Shown: positions 1-8,975, counted from the stretch's first letter. The stretch is 53,241 bases of DNA from Bacteroides sp. CAG:443 (GCA_000432735.1 FR887736.1:1-53241), one strand, 5' to 3'. Translations and numbers: made by a program. The notes: generated from the sequence alone by a model not told the origin.

Positions 1-33
1 CCATCTCAATTCATTTTGAGACGGCCTCTTCTC
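1..33 (-). terminator. Hairpin downstream of the outer-membrane protein gene, cut by the window edge
   Basis: Read on the minus strand, TCTCAA and TTGAGA arms flank a short AT loop just after the beta-barrel gene's stop, with GAGGCCG/CC flanks. The part past the window start, where a T-run would lie, is missing, so terminator function is inferred. Confidence 0.45.
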
Positions 34-49
34 TTTGAGTATACAGCTA

Positions 50-1714
50 TCAGAACCGGAAACTTACTCCAGCCAGCGCATTGAATCCCTGTGAAGGATA
101 ACCTGCCTGAGTAATATAATACCGGTTCAGTACATTGTCGAAACGTACAAAAACATTCAGACGGTTAAAGAACTCATAACCAGCCGACAGCGAAAGATTG
201 TTTATCGCATCCGCTTTCTTCAGTTCACCCGCCTTGGCACGTCCTTCATAACGATAATCTGCCGAAATCCAGAATTTGTCGTATACATTCGCACGTGCAG
301 AAGCTTCCAGTACAAACTGAGGCTTCAGATAAAGAAGCATCTTTGCCTCATCTTTTACATTCCAGCTATAATAAGTTCCTTTGACAGAAAAGTCGAAAAG
401 ATCTTTATATCCATAAGCCACTTTCGCTCCTCCATAGCCCACTTTCGCCTTTTCCTGCGACAACAGAGAATAGCAGTAGGGGAAACTGTCGTCTATGACA
501 CCCGGTACCTGAAAGATTTCATCCTTTGTAATGCGATAGCCGCCAAACAAGTGAAAGCCCAGTCCCGGTACCGGAGAAGCTTTGAATCCGGCCTGTATAT
601 CGGCTGGCGTATACGATGTACGCATCTGGCTAATTTGCCCCCAGTAAGGAGAAATTTCATTCAACTGACGGAAGTCATTAAGCTGAGTACCTCCTGTCGC
701 ATGCAGGTATACGGTATAAGCATCGGCAAATGTATAGTCGACCTTTACATCCGGAGCAGCCTTGATACCACTTCCATTGGCCGACTGCCAGTCGACATGC
801 GCTCCTACACGCAGACGTATATCATCATTTTCCAGCGTATAATAAGGATTCAGCCTCAACAACGTATAGTCTTTCTGTTCTACGTCATAAGTCAGGTTAT
901 CCATGCTAAGTCCGACTCCTACCCGTTGTTCGTCATTCAATGCACCAGATATAAATCCAACCGTATGGAATATATTTTCCGATCCATGTCGCATGTAAGG
1001 AATATCATACTTACGGCTAAAGCTGCGCAAGCCTGTCTGTATAGAAAACTCTACCGGAAGCTTACCTTCTACAGAAGCCACTCCCACATACCCTTCTCCC
1101 AGCGTATAATGCTGTCGGGTAGTTTCGTACATGTTCTGAACTTCCTTCTCCATTCCAGGCATGTAATTGAAAACCTGTGAAGTAAAAGCTCCGCCCAAAA
1201 AGAGTGAAACCTTCTGGAAATCATGTTTGTAGTCCAACGACACATCCGTACGGTAAAAGCGAGATTTCCAATCCCCCTCATCGGGTACTAAAGAAGAAAT
1301 GTTGCCATACATACCATACAAGGAACCCATGAACTGCAAACGGTCACGACGGGAAATATCCCACAGATACGATGCCTTCAGGTCGGTATTGTTCCGGCTG
1401 CCATAAGCACCTCTGATATACCCCCGAGGAGCATCCGGCTGTTTCTGTTCACTGGTAATCGGAGCCATCGGCGAAAAGCTCCACGTCGTGAGCGGACGTA
1501 CCGAAGTAGCATAGTCGATATGTTGTTTTGCCACAGCAGGCTCCTCCACTTTTGGCAATACGTTTACCTTAAAGGCATCCATCACTTCGGGATTGTATTG
1601 ATTCTCCACCACCACTGTACGGTTCAATGTAGAATCTTTAGCCTGCTCCTGTGCATAACCTTTTACTACAGGCAGCAGCGCCACTCCCATTATAATAGCA
1701 GATATATGTTTCAT
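50..1714 (-). CDS. Outer-membrane beta-barrel protein (TonB-dependent receptor-like)
   Basis: The 554-residue product has an N-terminal signal peptide (basic start, hydrophobic core, cleavage near AYGQ/AQEQ around residue 22). The rest is rich in alternating Tyr/aromatic beta-strand segments and ends in FRF, the aromatic C-terminal signature of Bam-assembled outer-membrane barrels. It is short for a full TonB-dependent receptor (usually 700-1000 residues) and I see no clear plug domain, although Bacteroides homologues are often labelled TonB-dependent receptor. Its ATG overlaps the TGA of the upstream TPR gene in an ATGA, so the two are probably translationally coupled. The pairing suggests that a periplasmic TPR scaffold and an outer-membrane barrel act together. 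The substrate is unknown. I am confident in the outer-membrane location and low on function. Confidence 0.8.
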   Translation of the reverse strand: MKHISAIIMGVALLPVVKGYAQEQAKDSTLNRTVVVENQYNPEVMDAFKVNVLPKVEEPAVAKQHIDYATSVRPLTTWSFSPMAPITSEQKQPDAPRGYIRGAYGSRNNTDLKASYLWDISRRDRLQFMGSLYGMYGNISSLVPDEGDWKSRFYRTDVSLDYKHDFQKVSLFLGGAFTSQVFNYMPGMEKEVQNMYETTRQHYTLGEGYVGVASVEGKLPVEFSIQTGLRSFSRKYDIPYMRHGSENIFHTVGFISGALNDEQRVGVGLSMDNLTYDVEQKDYTLLRLNPYYTLENDDIRLRVGAHVDWQSANGSGIKAAPDVKVDYTFADAYTVYLHATGGTQLNDFRQLNEISPYWGQISQMRTSYTPADIQAGFKASPVPGLGFHLFGGYRITKDEIFQVPGVIDDSFPYCYSLLSQEKAKVGYGGAKVAYGYKDLFDFSVKGTYYSWNVKDEAKMLLYLKPQFVLEASARANVYDKFWISADYRYEGRAKAGELKKADAINNLSLSAGYEFFNRLNVFVRFDNVLNRYYITQAGYPSQGFNALAGVSFRF

Positions 1715-4700
1715 TGTTTACTTCCCTTATTAAGTTTTGCCAATCGAGTTTCTATCATGCCCGCAATGTCATCGTCCGCCTGATAGTTCTGCTGCAATGA
1801 CAACAAATATTGCTTGGCATCCAGGTTACGTCCGAGTTTCATATATACATCCGACAGCAGGACGAAACTTCTTGCCAGCCAATAAGCATGGGGCGTACTG
1901 ACCTCAATGTAATCGAGTACTTCCTTCTCGGCTTTATCTGTCTGTCCCGCATCGAAATAAAGCTGCGCAAGCAAATATTTAGCTTCAGCTCCATATACAT
2001 TACGAGTATCTTTTGACAGAACGCTCAAATCATTCACAGCCTCTTTCGACTGTCCTTCGGCCAGCAAGGCCTTTGCCCGATAATAATAAGCCTCATTCTT
2101 CAGTTCCGGAGTCAGTTTGCTTTCGGCAAGCAGTCCCGAAGCTACCGCAACAATTTCCTGATAATCTTTTATCATCCAAGCGCTGCGCATGGCACCCGTA
2201 CGAGCCTGTACCCGTTCTTCCTGCGAAGCGGCCCGGTCTGCCATCTGCTTATAAAGTCCCAATGCCTTTTCGTATGCTTTGTCCTTATAAGCCATATCGG
2301 CACACATCGCCATCGCTTCACCCGAAAACTTATTGTCGGGATAAGCAATTACCTTATCCAGGTGAGAAGCCGCGCCCGTATAATTCTTCTCATTATAGTC
2401 TATCAATCCCAGATAATAATGTGCATTGACACTGAATGCTCCCTGCGGGAACGACTGCAAGTAGCGGACGAAGCTGGACTTTGCTTCGGCAATATTGCCA
2501 CGCATGTATACACGTTCGGCAGCCACATACGTCAAGGAGTCACGTTCGTTTACATCGAAATTGGCACCACCCGGGATAGTAGAAGCAAATGCCATGTAAT
2601 CGTCTACCCGGTTCAAGTCGATATAAATCGATTTCAAGTCACGCTGCGCCAGACGAGCTTCCTCACTTCCCGGATAAGTAGAAATAACCTTCTTATAAGC
2701 AGCTATCGCCTCATTGTATTTATCATCCTGATAATACAGCAGACCGATTTCATTGGCAGCACGACGCGACAACGGACTTTCCGGATAACGCTGTACCAAC
2801 AAAGAATAACGCTTAATGGCATTCGCATTATCTTCCATCTGTACAAAAGCACGTCCCTGTTCATACAATGCATCGTCTATGTATTGCGATGTTGGGAATC
2901 CGGAAATCAGACGGTTCAGCAGTTCGATCTTCTGAGTATACTCACGCTGCAAGCCTTTGATAATACTCTGCTGAAACAACGAGTAGTCCGACAGCGACAT
3001 AGAATAACCGGATGCCTGAGCATACTGAGCATCGGCCGCATCAAAGCGTCGTGCATAGAAGTTACAGTCACCCATTCGGTTATAAACATCTGCCACCACA
3101 TCGTTCTCCAGCCGGATACCCGATTCCGCGCAACGAGTAAACCAAGTCAGTGCCTTATCATACTGTTTTTGTTTAAATGCCGTATAGCCTAGATTATACA
3201 AAGCCAGCGCGTACTCTGTACTGCTTCGGTCGGGAGCAAATTCCAAGAACTGACGATAGTCGGATGCAGCAGCATCGTATTGCTCCAGACGATATTTGGA
3301 TTCACCCCGCCAATAATAAGCATCCGCCTGAGTCTGTTGGTTATAACGCCCCAGTTGAAGCGACTGAGAAAAATAGTCGATGGCATTTTCAAAAGCAGCC
3401 TGCGCGAAAGCCTGCGTTCCCAGACGGAACAACAACTTCTGCTTAGCCTCCAGAATACGAGTTCCCGGATGACTGATTTTCGCTATCGAATTCAAGGCAG
3501 CCATGTAGCTGCGTGTATTCATATAAACCTCTATCAAGTAATCGTTCACCTTTTCCGTATAGGCAGAATTCGGGAACTCGTTCAGAAAACGTTCGAATAC
3601 CGTTACTGATTCCGCAAAAGGAGAATAAGAGGTTTCGTGTATACACAAGGCATAGTTATAGAACGCCTGCTCCTTGATACTGCGGTCGTAATTCATGGCA
3701 GAAGCCTGCTCGAAAGCCATTCGTGCCCGACTTCTATCTTTCAGCTGCAAGTAAGCAAGTCCCATATGCAAATAGGCATTCTGAGTCAACGCATCCTGCC
3801 GGGTAGTAGCTTCGCCCAGCATAGCAGCAGCCTCTGAATAAACTCCCGTATTGAAATAACTCATACCCAGTTTATACAACGCATTACGGTTTATCCCAAC
3901 TTTCGTTTCATTCTGGTAAGCCGACAAATAACGGATGGCACCGTCGTACTCTTTCAGTCCATAACATGCCTCTCCGTAAATACGTTTCATCTCAACCGTT
4001 TTCTCCTGGCGAGGATAAGCCTCCAGGTAAGTCGAAGCAATCTGTCGTGCTTGCTGATAATTACCTCCAATCAGATAAATATCGGCAATATAATAAGGAG
4101 CCAGCGGTGCATATTTGGGCGTTGTTCCTGCCTCACGGAAGCCTTGCAAAGCTTCGTTATACCGTTTCTGTACGTAATCAATATATGCCAGATAGTAAAC
4201 GGCATCGGTATGATACTCACTGCTCACCTCTTTCAGTATATTAAACCACACAGCGGCTTCCTGCAAGTTTCCCATCTTTAAATAAGCTGTACCCATACGC
4301 AAAGTACAGGCATCACGCTCTGCATCTGCCAGCAAGTCGAACTGACACGCCTTAAAAGTAGCGATAGCCTCCGGATACTGTCCCTGAAAGAAATAGGCTG
4401 AAGCAATGAGAGCGTGCACCCTGTTGGCATAACGGGACTCGGGATATTGTTCCAGATAATGTTCCAGCTGCTGAATACAGTCGGGAGATTTCAGTTCATA
4501 CGACGTGCAAGCAAGCATATAAGCAGCCTCATCGGCCAGCGAAGCCTGCGGTTTCTGCTGCACATAGCGCGACAAAGTCTGCCACGCCGCCGCATAATCA
4601 CGACGAAGAAATAACTCCTTGCCGTCATCAAAAAGACGGCGGGAATCGGTCAGTGGCTCCACCTGTTGCGCCATCGCCATAAAAGGCAACACACACATGG

Positions 4701-4734
4701 CTCCTGCCACCCATACATGTTTCTTGTTCTTCAT
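1711..4734 (-). CDS. Large exported tetratricopeptide-repeat protein
   Basis: The 1007-residue product starts with a signal peptide (MKNKKHVWVAGAMCVLPFMA, then a likely AMA/Q cleavage). From about residue 30 to the end it is made of helical TPR repeats: recurring A-x-x-x-Y/F-x-x-x-L-x-x-Y-P blocks such as YLEAYPRQE, FLNEFPNSAY, YLQSFPQGAF. No catalytic domain is visible, so it is probably a periplasmic protein-protein scaffold, similar in architecture to the YbgF/BamD-type TPR proteins but much longer. It follows the NUDIX gene by about 30 bp and overlaps the beta-barrel gene by 4 bp, giving a three-gene minus-strand operon. Function beyond scaffolding is not visible. Confidence 0.85.
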   Translation of the reverse strand: MKNKKHVWVAGAMCVLPFMAMAQQVEPLTDSRRLFDDGKELFLRRDYAAAWQTLSRYVQQKPQASLADEAAYMLACTSYELKSPDCIQQLEHYLEQYPESRYANRVHALIASAYFFQGQYPEAIATFKACQFDLLADAERDACTLRMGTAYLKMGNLQEAAVWFNILKEVSSEYHTDAVYYLAYIDYVQKRYNEALQGFREAGTTPKYAPLAPYYIADIYLIGGNYQQARQIASTYLEAYPRQEKTVEMKRIYGEACYGLKEYDGAIRYLSAYQNETKVGINRNALYKLGMSYFNTGVYSEAAAMLGEATTRQDALTQNAYLHMGLAYLQLKDRSRARMAFEQASAMNYDRSIKEQAFYNYALCIHETSYSPFAESVTVFERFLNEFPNSAYTEKVNDYLIEVYMNTRSYMAALNSIAKISHPGTRILEAKQKLLFRLGTQAFAQAAFENAIDYFSQSLQLGRYNQQTQADAYYWRGESKYRLEQYDAAASDYRQFLEFAPDRSSTEYALALYNLGYTAFKQKQYDKALTWFTRCAESGIRLENDVVADVYNRMGDCNFYARRFDAADAQYAQASGYSMSLSDYSLFQQSIIKGLQREYTQKIELLNRLISGFPTSQYIDDALYEQGRAFVQMEDNANAIKRYSLLVQRYPESPLSRRAANEIGLLYYQDDKYNEAIAAYKKVISTYPGSEEARLAQRDLKSIYIDLNRVDDYMAFASTIPGGANFDVNERDSLTYVAAERVYMRGNIAEAKSSFVRYLQSFPQGAFSVNAHYYLGLIDYNEKNYTGAASHLDKVIAYPDNKFSGEAMAMCADMAYKDKAYEKALGLYKQMADRAASQEERVQARTGAMRSAWMIKDYQEIVAVASGLLAESKLTPELKNEAYYYRAKALLAEGQSKEAVNDLSVLSKDTRNVYGAEAKYLLAQLYFDAGQTDKAEKEVLDYIEVSTPHAYWLARSFVLLSDVYMKLGRNLDAKQYLLSLQQNYQADDDIAGMIETRLAKLNKGSKQ

Positions 4735-4764
4735 ATCTATATCTTGATAGAATATTTATTGTAC

Positions 4765-5292
4765 TTATTTATCTTTATGCTCTTCCAGGAAACGAGCGAC
4801 GCCCTTACGTACAGAATCGAGTCCAAACTCTTCCGGTTTTATCTGATCCAAAGGCATCCAGAACGAATCAGCCACATCATCCATTGCCAGCAAACGACTG
4901 TCGTCTGCCACCCGGCAAAGAAAGAACAAATCGAGCGTATGTACCAGAAAGCCCGAATACAAATACGTATTCGGAAGTGAAAACAAGTAAGTAGCCTGTA
5001 CCACCTGCAATCCGGTTTCCTCCCGTACTTCGCGAGCCACCCCTTCTTCTCCGGTTTCTCCCATATCGATAAAGCCTCCCGAGAGGTCGAGTGTACCTTT
5101 TGCAGGTTCCTTGCCTCTGCGGCATACCAGAAGTTCATTCTTAGCATTTAAAATAAAAGCCACCGTAGCGGCACTCGAATTAAAATAATAAGTAAAACCG
5201 CAGTCGGCGCACTTCTTAGCCTTCTCGTTTCGTATTTCGAAATGAGAAGATCCGCACTTGGGACAATATTTAAACAAATCCAGCGGGTGCAT
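4765..5292 (-). CDS. NUDIX hydrolase with N-terminal zinc ribbon
   Basis: The 175-residue product has a zinc ribbon made of two CxxC pairs (C10/C13 and C28/C31), followed by a NUDIX fold. The NUDIX box at residues 73-95 fits G-x5-E-x7-R-E-U-x-E-E-x-G-U exactly (G73, E79, R87-E88, E91-E92, G94), so the metal-binding glutamates are intact. The architecture resembles the C-terminal half of NADH pyrophosphatases (NudC), but the NudC N-terminal domain is absent and the substrate cannot be assigned. It hydrolyses a nucleoside-diphosphate-linked compound in the cytoplasm. It is first gene of the minus-strand group with the TPR and barrel genes, though a functional link to them is not obvious. Confidence 0.88.
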   Translation of the reverse strand: MHPLDLFKYCPKCGSSHFEIRNEKAKKCADCGFTYYFNSSAATVAFILNAKNELLVCRRGKEPAKGTLDLSGGFIDMGETGEEGVAREVREETGLQVVQATYLFSLPNTYLYSGFLVHTLDLFFLCRVADDSRLLAMDDVADSFWMPLDQIKPEEFGLDSVRKGVARFLEEHKDK

Positions 5293-5322
5293 GTCTTAAA
5301 AGATTTATAATATTTAACTCCA

Positions 5323-5330
5323 CAAAGATA
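5323..5330 (-). promoter_or_regulatory. Bacteroidetes-type -7 element for the NUDIX gene
   Basis: The minus strand reads TATCTTTG about 30 bp before the ATG, matching the TAnnTTTG consensus. A TTG lies about 16 bp upstream, a little shorter than usual. Confidence 0.5.
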
Positions 5331-5379
5331 GAAGAAATGAAAACACAACGGGGAAAGTTAACACAAAAAAACACCACTA

Positions 5380-5416
5380 CAAGGCTCATTTCGAGCCGGA
5401 TTCTGTGCTTCGGGCA
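5380..5416 (-). other. Short RNase P RNA-like (CR-V-like) sequence, possible remnant
   Basis: Between two divergent promoters the minus strand reads ACAGAATCCGGCT followed by a small GGCTC/GAGCC hairpin, then a T-run near 5365. ACAGAA..CGGCT is the conserved 3' (CR-V/P4) signature of bacterial RNase P RNA. The 5' CR-I motif and the rest of the roughly 350-nt RNA are absent on either side, so this is not a functional rnpB. It may be a displaced fragment or chance. Confidence 0.2.
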
Positions 5417-5448
5417 AGAATACACAATGAGCATATAGAAAAACTACC

Positions 5449-5456
5449 TATCTTTG
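5449..5456 (+). promoter_or_regulatory. Bacteroidetes-type -7 element (TATCTTTG)
   Basis: TATCTTTG lies 33 bp before the ATG of the small plus-strand gene at 5489 and matches TAnnTTTG. Confidence 0.55.
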
Positions 5457-5488
5457 CCAGTCAATCATCCTATTAAAAAGAACAGGTT

Positions 5489-5896
5489 ATGTTAGAACGA
5501 GATTATATCATGCGACTGATCAGGCAGTTTTTTGAAGCATTGGAAAAGCTGAAAGAAGAAAAAGAAACCAAGCCAGTAGCAACTCTGCGAGTGGAAGTTT
5601 ACAGCATGTACCGAGCTTATTTCCGCCAGCCTGAAAGTTTCTTCTACGAACAAGATGCCGAATACATCCTTCATTACTTACAAACCGAATTTCCGGAACA
5701 AGAGTTTCTGCACCGTATAGAGATGCTTTCCGACTTGCTAAGTTATGATGCATCTATCCAGCAGTCGGCCGAGGAGAGAAAAACGTTATATCAGAAAGTA
5801 CTGTATCTGATGAATTATCTGGACACGCATAGTGATACCTTTTCCTTCGACAGAAGGCGCAAAATAGCAGAAATCAAAGGGCTTATATGCCCATAG
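5489..5896 (+). CDS. Conserved small helical protein, possibly DUF6483-like
   Basis: The 135-residue product is soluble, charged and predicted largely helical, with no signal peptide or membrane segment. The start MLERDYIMRLIRQFFEAL resembles the opening of a small family found in Firmicutes and Bacteroidetes that I recall as DUF6483; that assignment is from memory and uncertain. No catalytic motif is visible. An internal ATG at codon 8 is an alternative start, but the one chosen sits 33 bp after a TATCTTTG element and retains the conserved-looking leader. It stands alone before the Lrp-type regulator gene, which has its own promoter. Confidence 0.75.
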   Translation: MLERDYIMRLIRQFFEALEKLKEEKETKPVATLRVEVYSMYRAYFRQPESFFYEQDAEYILHYLQTEFPEQEFLHRIEMLSDLLSYDASIQQSAEERKTLYQKVLYLMNYLDTHSDTFSFDRRRKIAEIKGLICP

Positions 5897-5972
5897 GGAG
5901 TCTTTTTTGTTCTTTTCAGTAAAAAAAATATGTTTTTCGTTGACATCTATAAGACTTATAAAAAAGTTTTTC

Positions 5973-5980
5973 TATATTTG
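5973..5980 (+). promoter_or_regulatory. Bacteroidetes-type -7 element (TATATTTG) for the Lrp-type gene
   Basis: TATATTTG lies 30 bp upstream of the ATG at 6010, in a very AT-rich intergenic region. Confidence 0.5.
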
Positions 5981-6009
5981 CTTACAAAATGATAATATAG
6001 ATTGCTTAT

Positions 6010-6468
6010 ATGGAAAAAATTGATAACCTAGACAAACAGATTCTGGAAATTATTTCCCAGAATGCTCGTATTCCATTTAAAGACGTTGCCGCTGATTGCG
6101 GAGTTTCTCGCGCAGCCATTCACCAACGTGTACAGCGACTGATAGACTTGGGAGTCATTATCGGCTCAGGCTATCACGTAAACCCCAAAAGTTTGGGATA
6201 CAGTACTTGTACATACGTGGGTATTAAACTGGAAAAAGGTTCCATGTATAAAAGCGTGGTAGCAGAACTGGAAAAAATTCCTGAAATCGTAGAATGCCAC
6301 TTTACAACGGGACCGTACACCATGTTGACAAAACTATACTCAACAGATAACGAGCACCTGATGGAGTTGCTGAACTCTAAGATACAGGAAATTCCCGGCG
6401 TAACTGCAACGGAAACATTAATTTCACTGGAACAGAGTATTAAAAAGGAAATTCCTATCCGCAAATAA
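6010..6468 (+). CDS. Lrp/AsnC-family transcriptional regulator
   Basis: The 152-residue product has the usual family length. The N-terminal helix-turn-helix (about residues 5-55) opens with NLDKQILEIISQNARIPFKD, typical of AsnC-type HTH domains, and includes the recognition helix near SRAAIHQRVQRL. The C-terminal half (about 65-145) is the RAM/AsnC effector domain, with GPYTMLTKLY in place of the usual G.yD...v. Such proteins form dimers to octamers and respond to amino acids; which one cannot be read here. It is 7 bp from the DUF4491 gene and probably co-transcribed with it. Confidence 0.93.
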   Translation: MEKIDNLDKQILEIISQNARIPFKDVAADCGVSRAAIHQRVQRLIDLGVIIGSGYHVNPKSLGYSTCTYVGIKLEKGSMYKSVVAELEKIPEIVECHFTTGPYTMLTKLYSTDNEHLMELLNSKIQEIPGVTATETLISLEQSIKKEIPIRK

Positions 6469-6475
6469 CTAACAG

Positions 6476-6793
6476 ATGGAATGGCTTTCAACTTTTCATT
6501 TTGAAGGGATTATAATAGGTATATGTACCTTCCTGATTATCGGGTTGTTTCATCCGATAGTGGTTAAAGCCGAATACTATTGGGGAACGCGCTGCTGGTG
6601 GTGGTTCCTGCTATTGGGTGTGGCGGGAATTATTGGTTCACTACTTGTTAGCAACCTAGTGATTTCTACCTTATTGGGCGTATTTTCCTTTTCTTCCTTC
6701 TGGACAATAAAAGAGATATTCGAACAACGTGAACGGGTTTTGAAAGGATGGTTCCCAATGAATCCTAAGCGCAAGCACGAATACGAATCTTGA
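6476..6793 (+). CDS. DUF4491 family small inner-membrane protein
   Basis: The 105-residue product has three hydrophobic segments (about residues 8-28, 43-62 and 63-80) and a basic cytoplasmic-looking tail ending KRKHEYES. The pattern, with GLFHPIVVKAEYYWG after the first segment and W-rich turns, matches the small Bacteroidetes membrane family DUF4491. The function is unknown. It lies 7 bp after the Lrp-type gene and is followed by a strong hairpin terminator, so the two form a short operon. Confidence 0.85.
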   Translation: MEWLSTFHFEGIIIGICTFLIIGLFHPIVVKAEYYWGTRCWWWFLLLGVAGIIGSLLVSNLVISTLLGVFSFSSFWTIKEIFEQRERVLKGWFPMNPKRKHEYES

Positions 6794-6827
6794 TACGGAA
6801 CAATCTCCTTGACAAGAAATACCTTTT

Positions 6828-6892
6828 ACGCCGCTTCCAACGAGCTTATCGATTATACATTCGACACAGACCGTTGGAAGCGGTGTTTTTTT
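6828..6892. terminator. Hairpin terminator between DUF4491 and buk
   Basis: Perfect 12-bp arms (6831-6842 and 6872-6883, CCGCTTCCAACG), extendable to 15 bp with one G-U, enclose a 29-nt loop. A run of seven T follows on the plus strand. It sits between convergent genes and probably ends the Lrp-DUF4491 transcript. Confidence 0.8.
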
Positions 6893-6900
6893 ATACCCTT

Positions 6901-7962
6901 TTACGGATTATATTCTTGCAGAGGCAATTCTCCTCTCAAGGCACCCAGCGCATTCATGGCAAGTGCTCCCATCTCATCCTCACCCGGAATGACAACAATA
7001 CGTGCTATTCCTTCCAGCCAATCTCTGAGCAAAGACACGCAATAAGTATTATTGGCAATACCTCCTGTCAGAATAACGGCATCCGTCTGTCCGTGTAAAG
7101 CGACATGCATGGCCCCTACCTGCTTGGCAACCGTATAAATCATGGCTTCCAGTACCAGCTTATGTTTTTTATCGCCGGCATGTGCCCACCGCACGATGGT
7201 AGGAACATCCGTCGTCCCCAGATGAGCCAGCAAACCTCCCCTGCCATTCAGCATCTTACGAATTTCCTGATACGTATACTTTCCGCTAAAGCACAAGTCG
7301 ACAAGCTGCCGTGCCGGAATAGTTCCCGCACGCTCCGGGCTGAACGGTCCTTCGCCATTCAAGGCATTGTTCACGTCAATCACCTTTCCGTGATGATGCG
7401 CACTGACCGAAATACCTCCACCTAAATGAACCACAATCAGGTTGAGCTCTTCATACTTCTTGCCAATCCGTGCCGCATAATTGCGGGAAACCGCCCTGCT
7501 GTTCAAAGCATGAAAAATAGAAATACGAGGAATCTCCGGAATACCGGTCAGACGAGCCACGTCACATAACTCATCAGTCACCACCGGATCGGCGATGAAA
7601 GCCGGACATCCTGCCGAAGCAGCCAGTTCGTCGGCTATCAGAGCAGCCAGATTCGAGGCATGCTCCATATCGGCATGCCATAAGTCGTGCTTGATACGTT
7701 CATTTATCCGGTACACCCCTCCCGGAGTAGGCTTCAGCAAGCCACCGCGTGCAATGATGGCATCGAAGTGCAAAGGTATACCTGCCTGCTGCAACGCTTC
7801 CGTCACATGCTGACGACGATAGTCATATTGTTCATTGATGTGGTGAAAGACTGATAAATCTTTAGCTGCGTGGAACACACTCTGCCGCCACACCTGTTTA
7901 TCATCTTCGTATACTGCCAGCTTCGTAGAAGTAGAGCCGGGGTTGATCACTAGTATTTTCAT
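6901..7962 (-). CDS. buk: Butyrate kinase
   Basis: The 353-residue product belongs to the acetate/butyrate kinase (ASKHA) family and catalyses butyryl phosphate + ADP <-> butyrate + ATP, or the same with related short or branched acids. Visible motifs are the phosphate-binding start INPGSTSTK (residues 5-13), ARGG around residue 71, the VVHLGGGISVSAH block mid-protein and ILTGGIANN near the C-terminus. Length is normal. It follows the phosphotransbutyrylase gene by 12 bp, the classic ptb-buk pair for substrate-level ATP formation from acyl-CoA. In Bacteroides the acyl group may equally be isobutyryl or isovaleryl from amino-acid breakdown; no butyryl-CoA synthesis genes are seen here. Confidence 0.95.
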   Translation of the reverse strand: MKILVINPGSTSTKLAVYEDDKQVWRQSVFHAAKDLSVFHHINEQYDYRRQHVTEALQQAGIPLHFDAIIARGGLLKPTPGGVYRINERIKHDLWHADMEHASNLAALIADELAASAGCPAFIADPVVTDELCDVARLTGIPEIPRISIFHALNSRAVSRNYAARIGKKYEELNLIVVHLGGGISVSAHHHGKVIDVNNALNGEGPFSPERAGTIPARQLVDLCFSGKYTYQEIRKMLNGRGGLLAHLGTTDVPTIVRWAHAGDKKHKLVLEAMIYTVAKQVGAMHVALHGQTDAVILTGGIANNTYCVSLLRDWLEGIARIVVIPGEDEMGALAMNALGALRGELPLQEYNP

Positions 7963-7974
7963 ATAAGGTCCATA

Positions 7975-8895
7975 TTAATCGTTTTGGGTACCAGCCAGAC
8001 ACGCCAGTGCCAGGCTATAGAACTTGGAATTTCCTGAATCGCTGCGCGAAGGTACCACTACCGGAGCAACGGTACCCGTAAGCATGCCCGCCATGTTCGC
8101 ATCTCCAAACAGCGAGAGGGTTTTATAAAAAGTATTACCCGATTCAATATTCGGGAAAATCATGATATCGGCATTTCCTACCACCGGCGAACTCAGTCCT
8201 TTTATCTCTCCGCTATGACGGTCGCAGGCAGTCTTCGCGTCCATCGGTCCATCGATAAACGCAGCACCAAACTTGCCGGCACGTGCCTCTTCTTTCAGCT
8301 GCACATAATCCAGCGTGTGAGAAAACTTTTCGTTTACCTTTTCCGAACAATGTATCAGTGCCACACGAGGTTCTTCGTTGCCCAACTTACGGCACAAGGC
8401 AATATCATTCGCTATCATCGCCCGAAACTGCGCCAAACCCGGACGGGGTATGACGGCCGCATCCGAAAACAACAGCAGTTTATGATACAGCGGAATCTGT
8501 GCAATAGCCACATGACTCAGAATATTTCCCGGGGGCAACAGGCCTTTTTCTTTCTTCAATACAGCACGCAACAGATTGTCGGTATTAATGAGTCCCTTCA
8601 TCAGAATATCTGCCTCGCCTGTACGTACCAGTTCAACAGCCAGTGCGGCCGCCTCGTCGGGAGTAGAAGTAACATATATACGGACAAAATCGGGAGAAGC
8701 CGCATGCAAGCTGTGTGCAACCTCCACATGCGCCTCATCGGTGACCAAGAGATATTCTGCTATTTCTTCACGCAAGCTACGAATAATAACGTATTCCGTA
8801 TGAGGGTCATTGGGACATACCACAGCAACCCGCCGGCGGATACCAAGCGAACGCAGATTATTCACCAACTGGGTAAGGGTTCGAATCAATTCCAT
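7975..8895 (-). CDS. ptb: Phosphate butyryltransferase
   Basis: The 306-residue product is a phosphate acetyl/butyryltransferase family enzyme, exchanging CoA for phosphate on butyryl-CoA or a similar acyl-CoA. The family's DILMKGLINTDNLLRAVL block (about residues 96-113) and the C-terminal GTVAPVVVPSRSDS block are both intact, and the size fits. It is the first gene of the ptb-buk pair. The divergent hydrolase-dipeptidase fusion gene starts 80 bp away, so the two transcripts share a short control region containing a CATATTTG near-consensus -7 box on the minus strand. Confidence 0.94.
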   Translation of the reverse strand: MELIRTLTQLVNNLRSLGIRRRVAVVCPNDPHTEYVIIRSLREEIAEYLLVTDEAHVEVAHSLHAASPDFVRIYVTSTPDEAAALAVELVRTGEADILMKGLINTDNLLRAVLKKEKGLLPPGNILSHVAIAQIPLYHKLLLFSDAAVIPRPGLAQFRAMIANDIALCRKLGNEEPRVALIHCSEKVNEKFSHTLDYVQLKEEARAGKFGAAFIDGPMDAKTACDRHSGEIKGLSSPVVGNADIMIFPNIESGNTFYKTLSLFGDANMAGMLTGTVAPVVVPSRSDSGNSKFYSLALACLAGTQND

Positions 8896-8942
8896 ACCAT
8901 TAGATTTTTAGCAAATATGAAAAATAAATCTGAATTTATCTC

Positions 8943-8950
8943 TATATTTG
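8943..8950 (+). promoter_or_regulatory. Bacteroidetes-type -7 element (TATATTTG)
   Basis: TATATTTG lies 26 bp before the ATG of the fusion gene at 8976 and matches TAnnTTTG. Confidence 0.5.
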
Positions 8951-8975
8951 TTCGGTTTCTACGAAATATTAACTT

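Noticed and set aside
551..1180. 209-residue plus-strand frame inside the outer-membrane barrel gene
   Set aside because: Antisense shadow of a gene with a clear signal peptide and barrel pattern.
5380..5416. Functional RNase P RNA
   Set aside because: Only the short 3' motif is present; CR-I and the central elements are missing.
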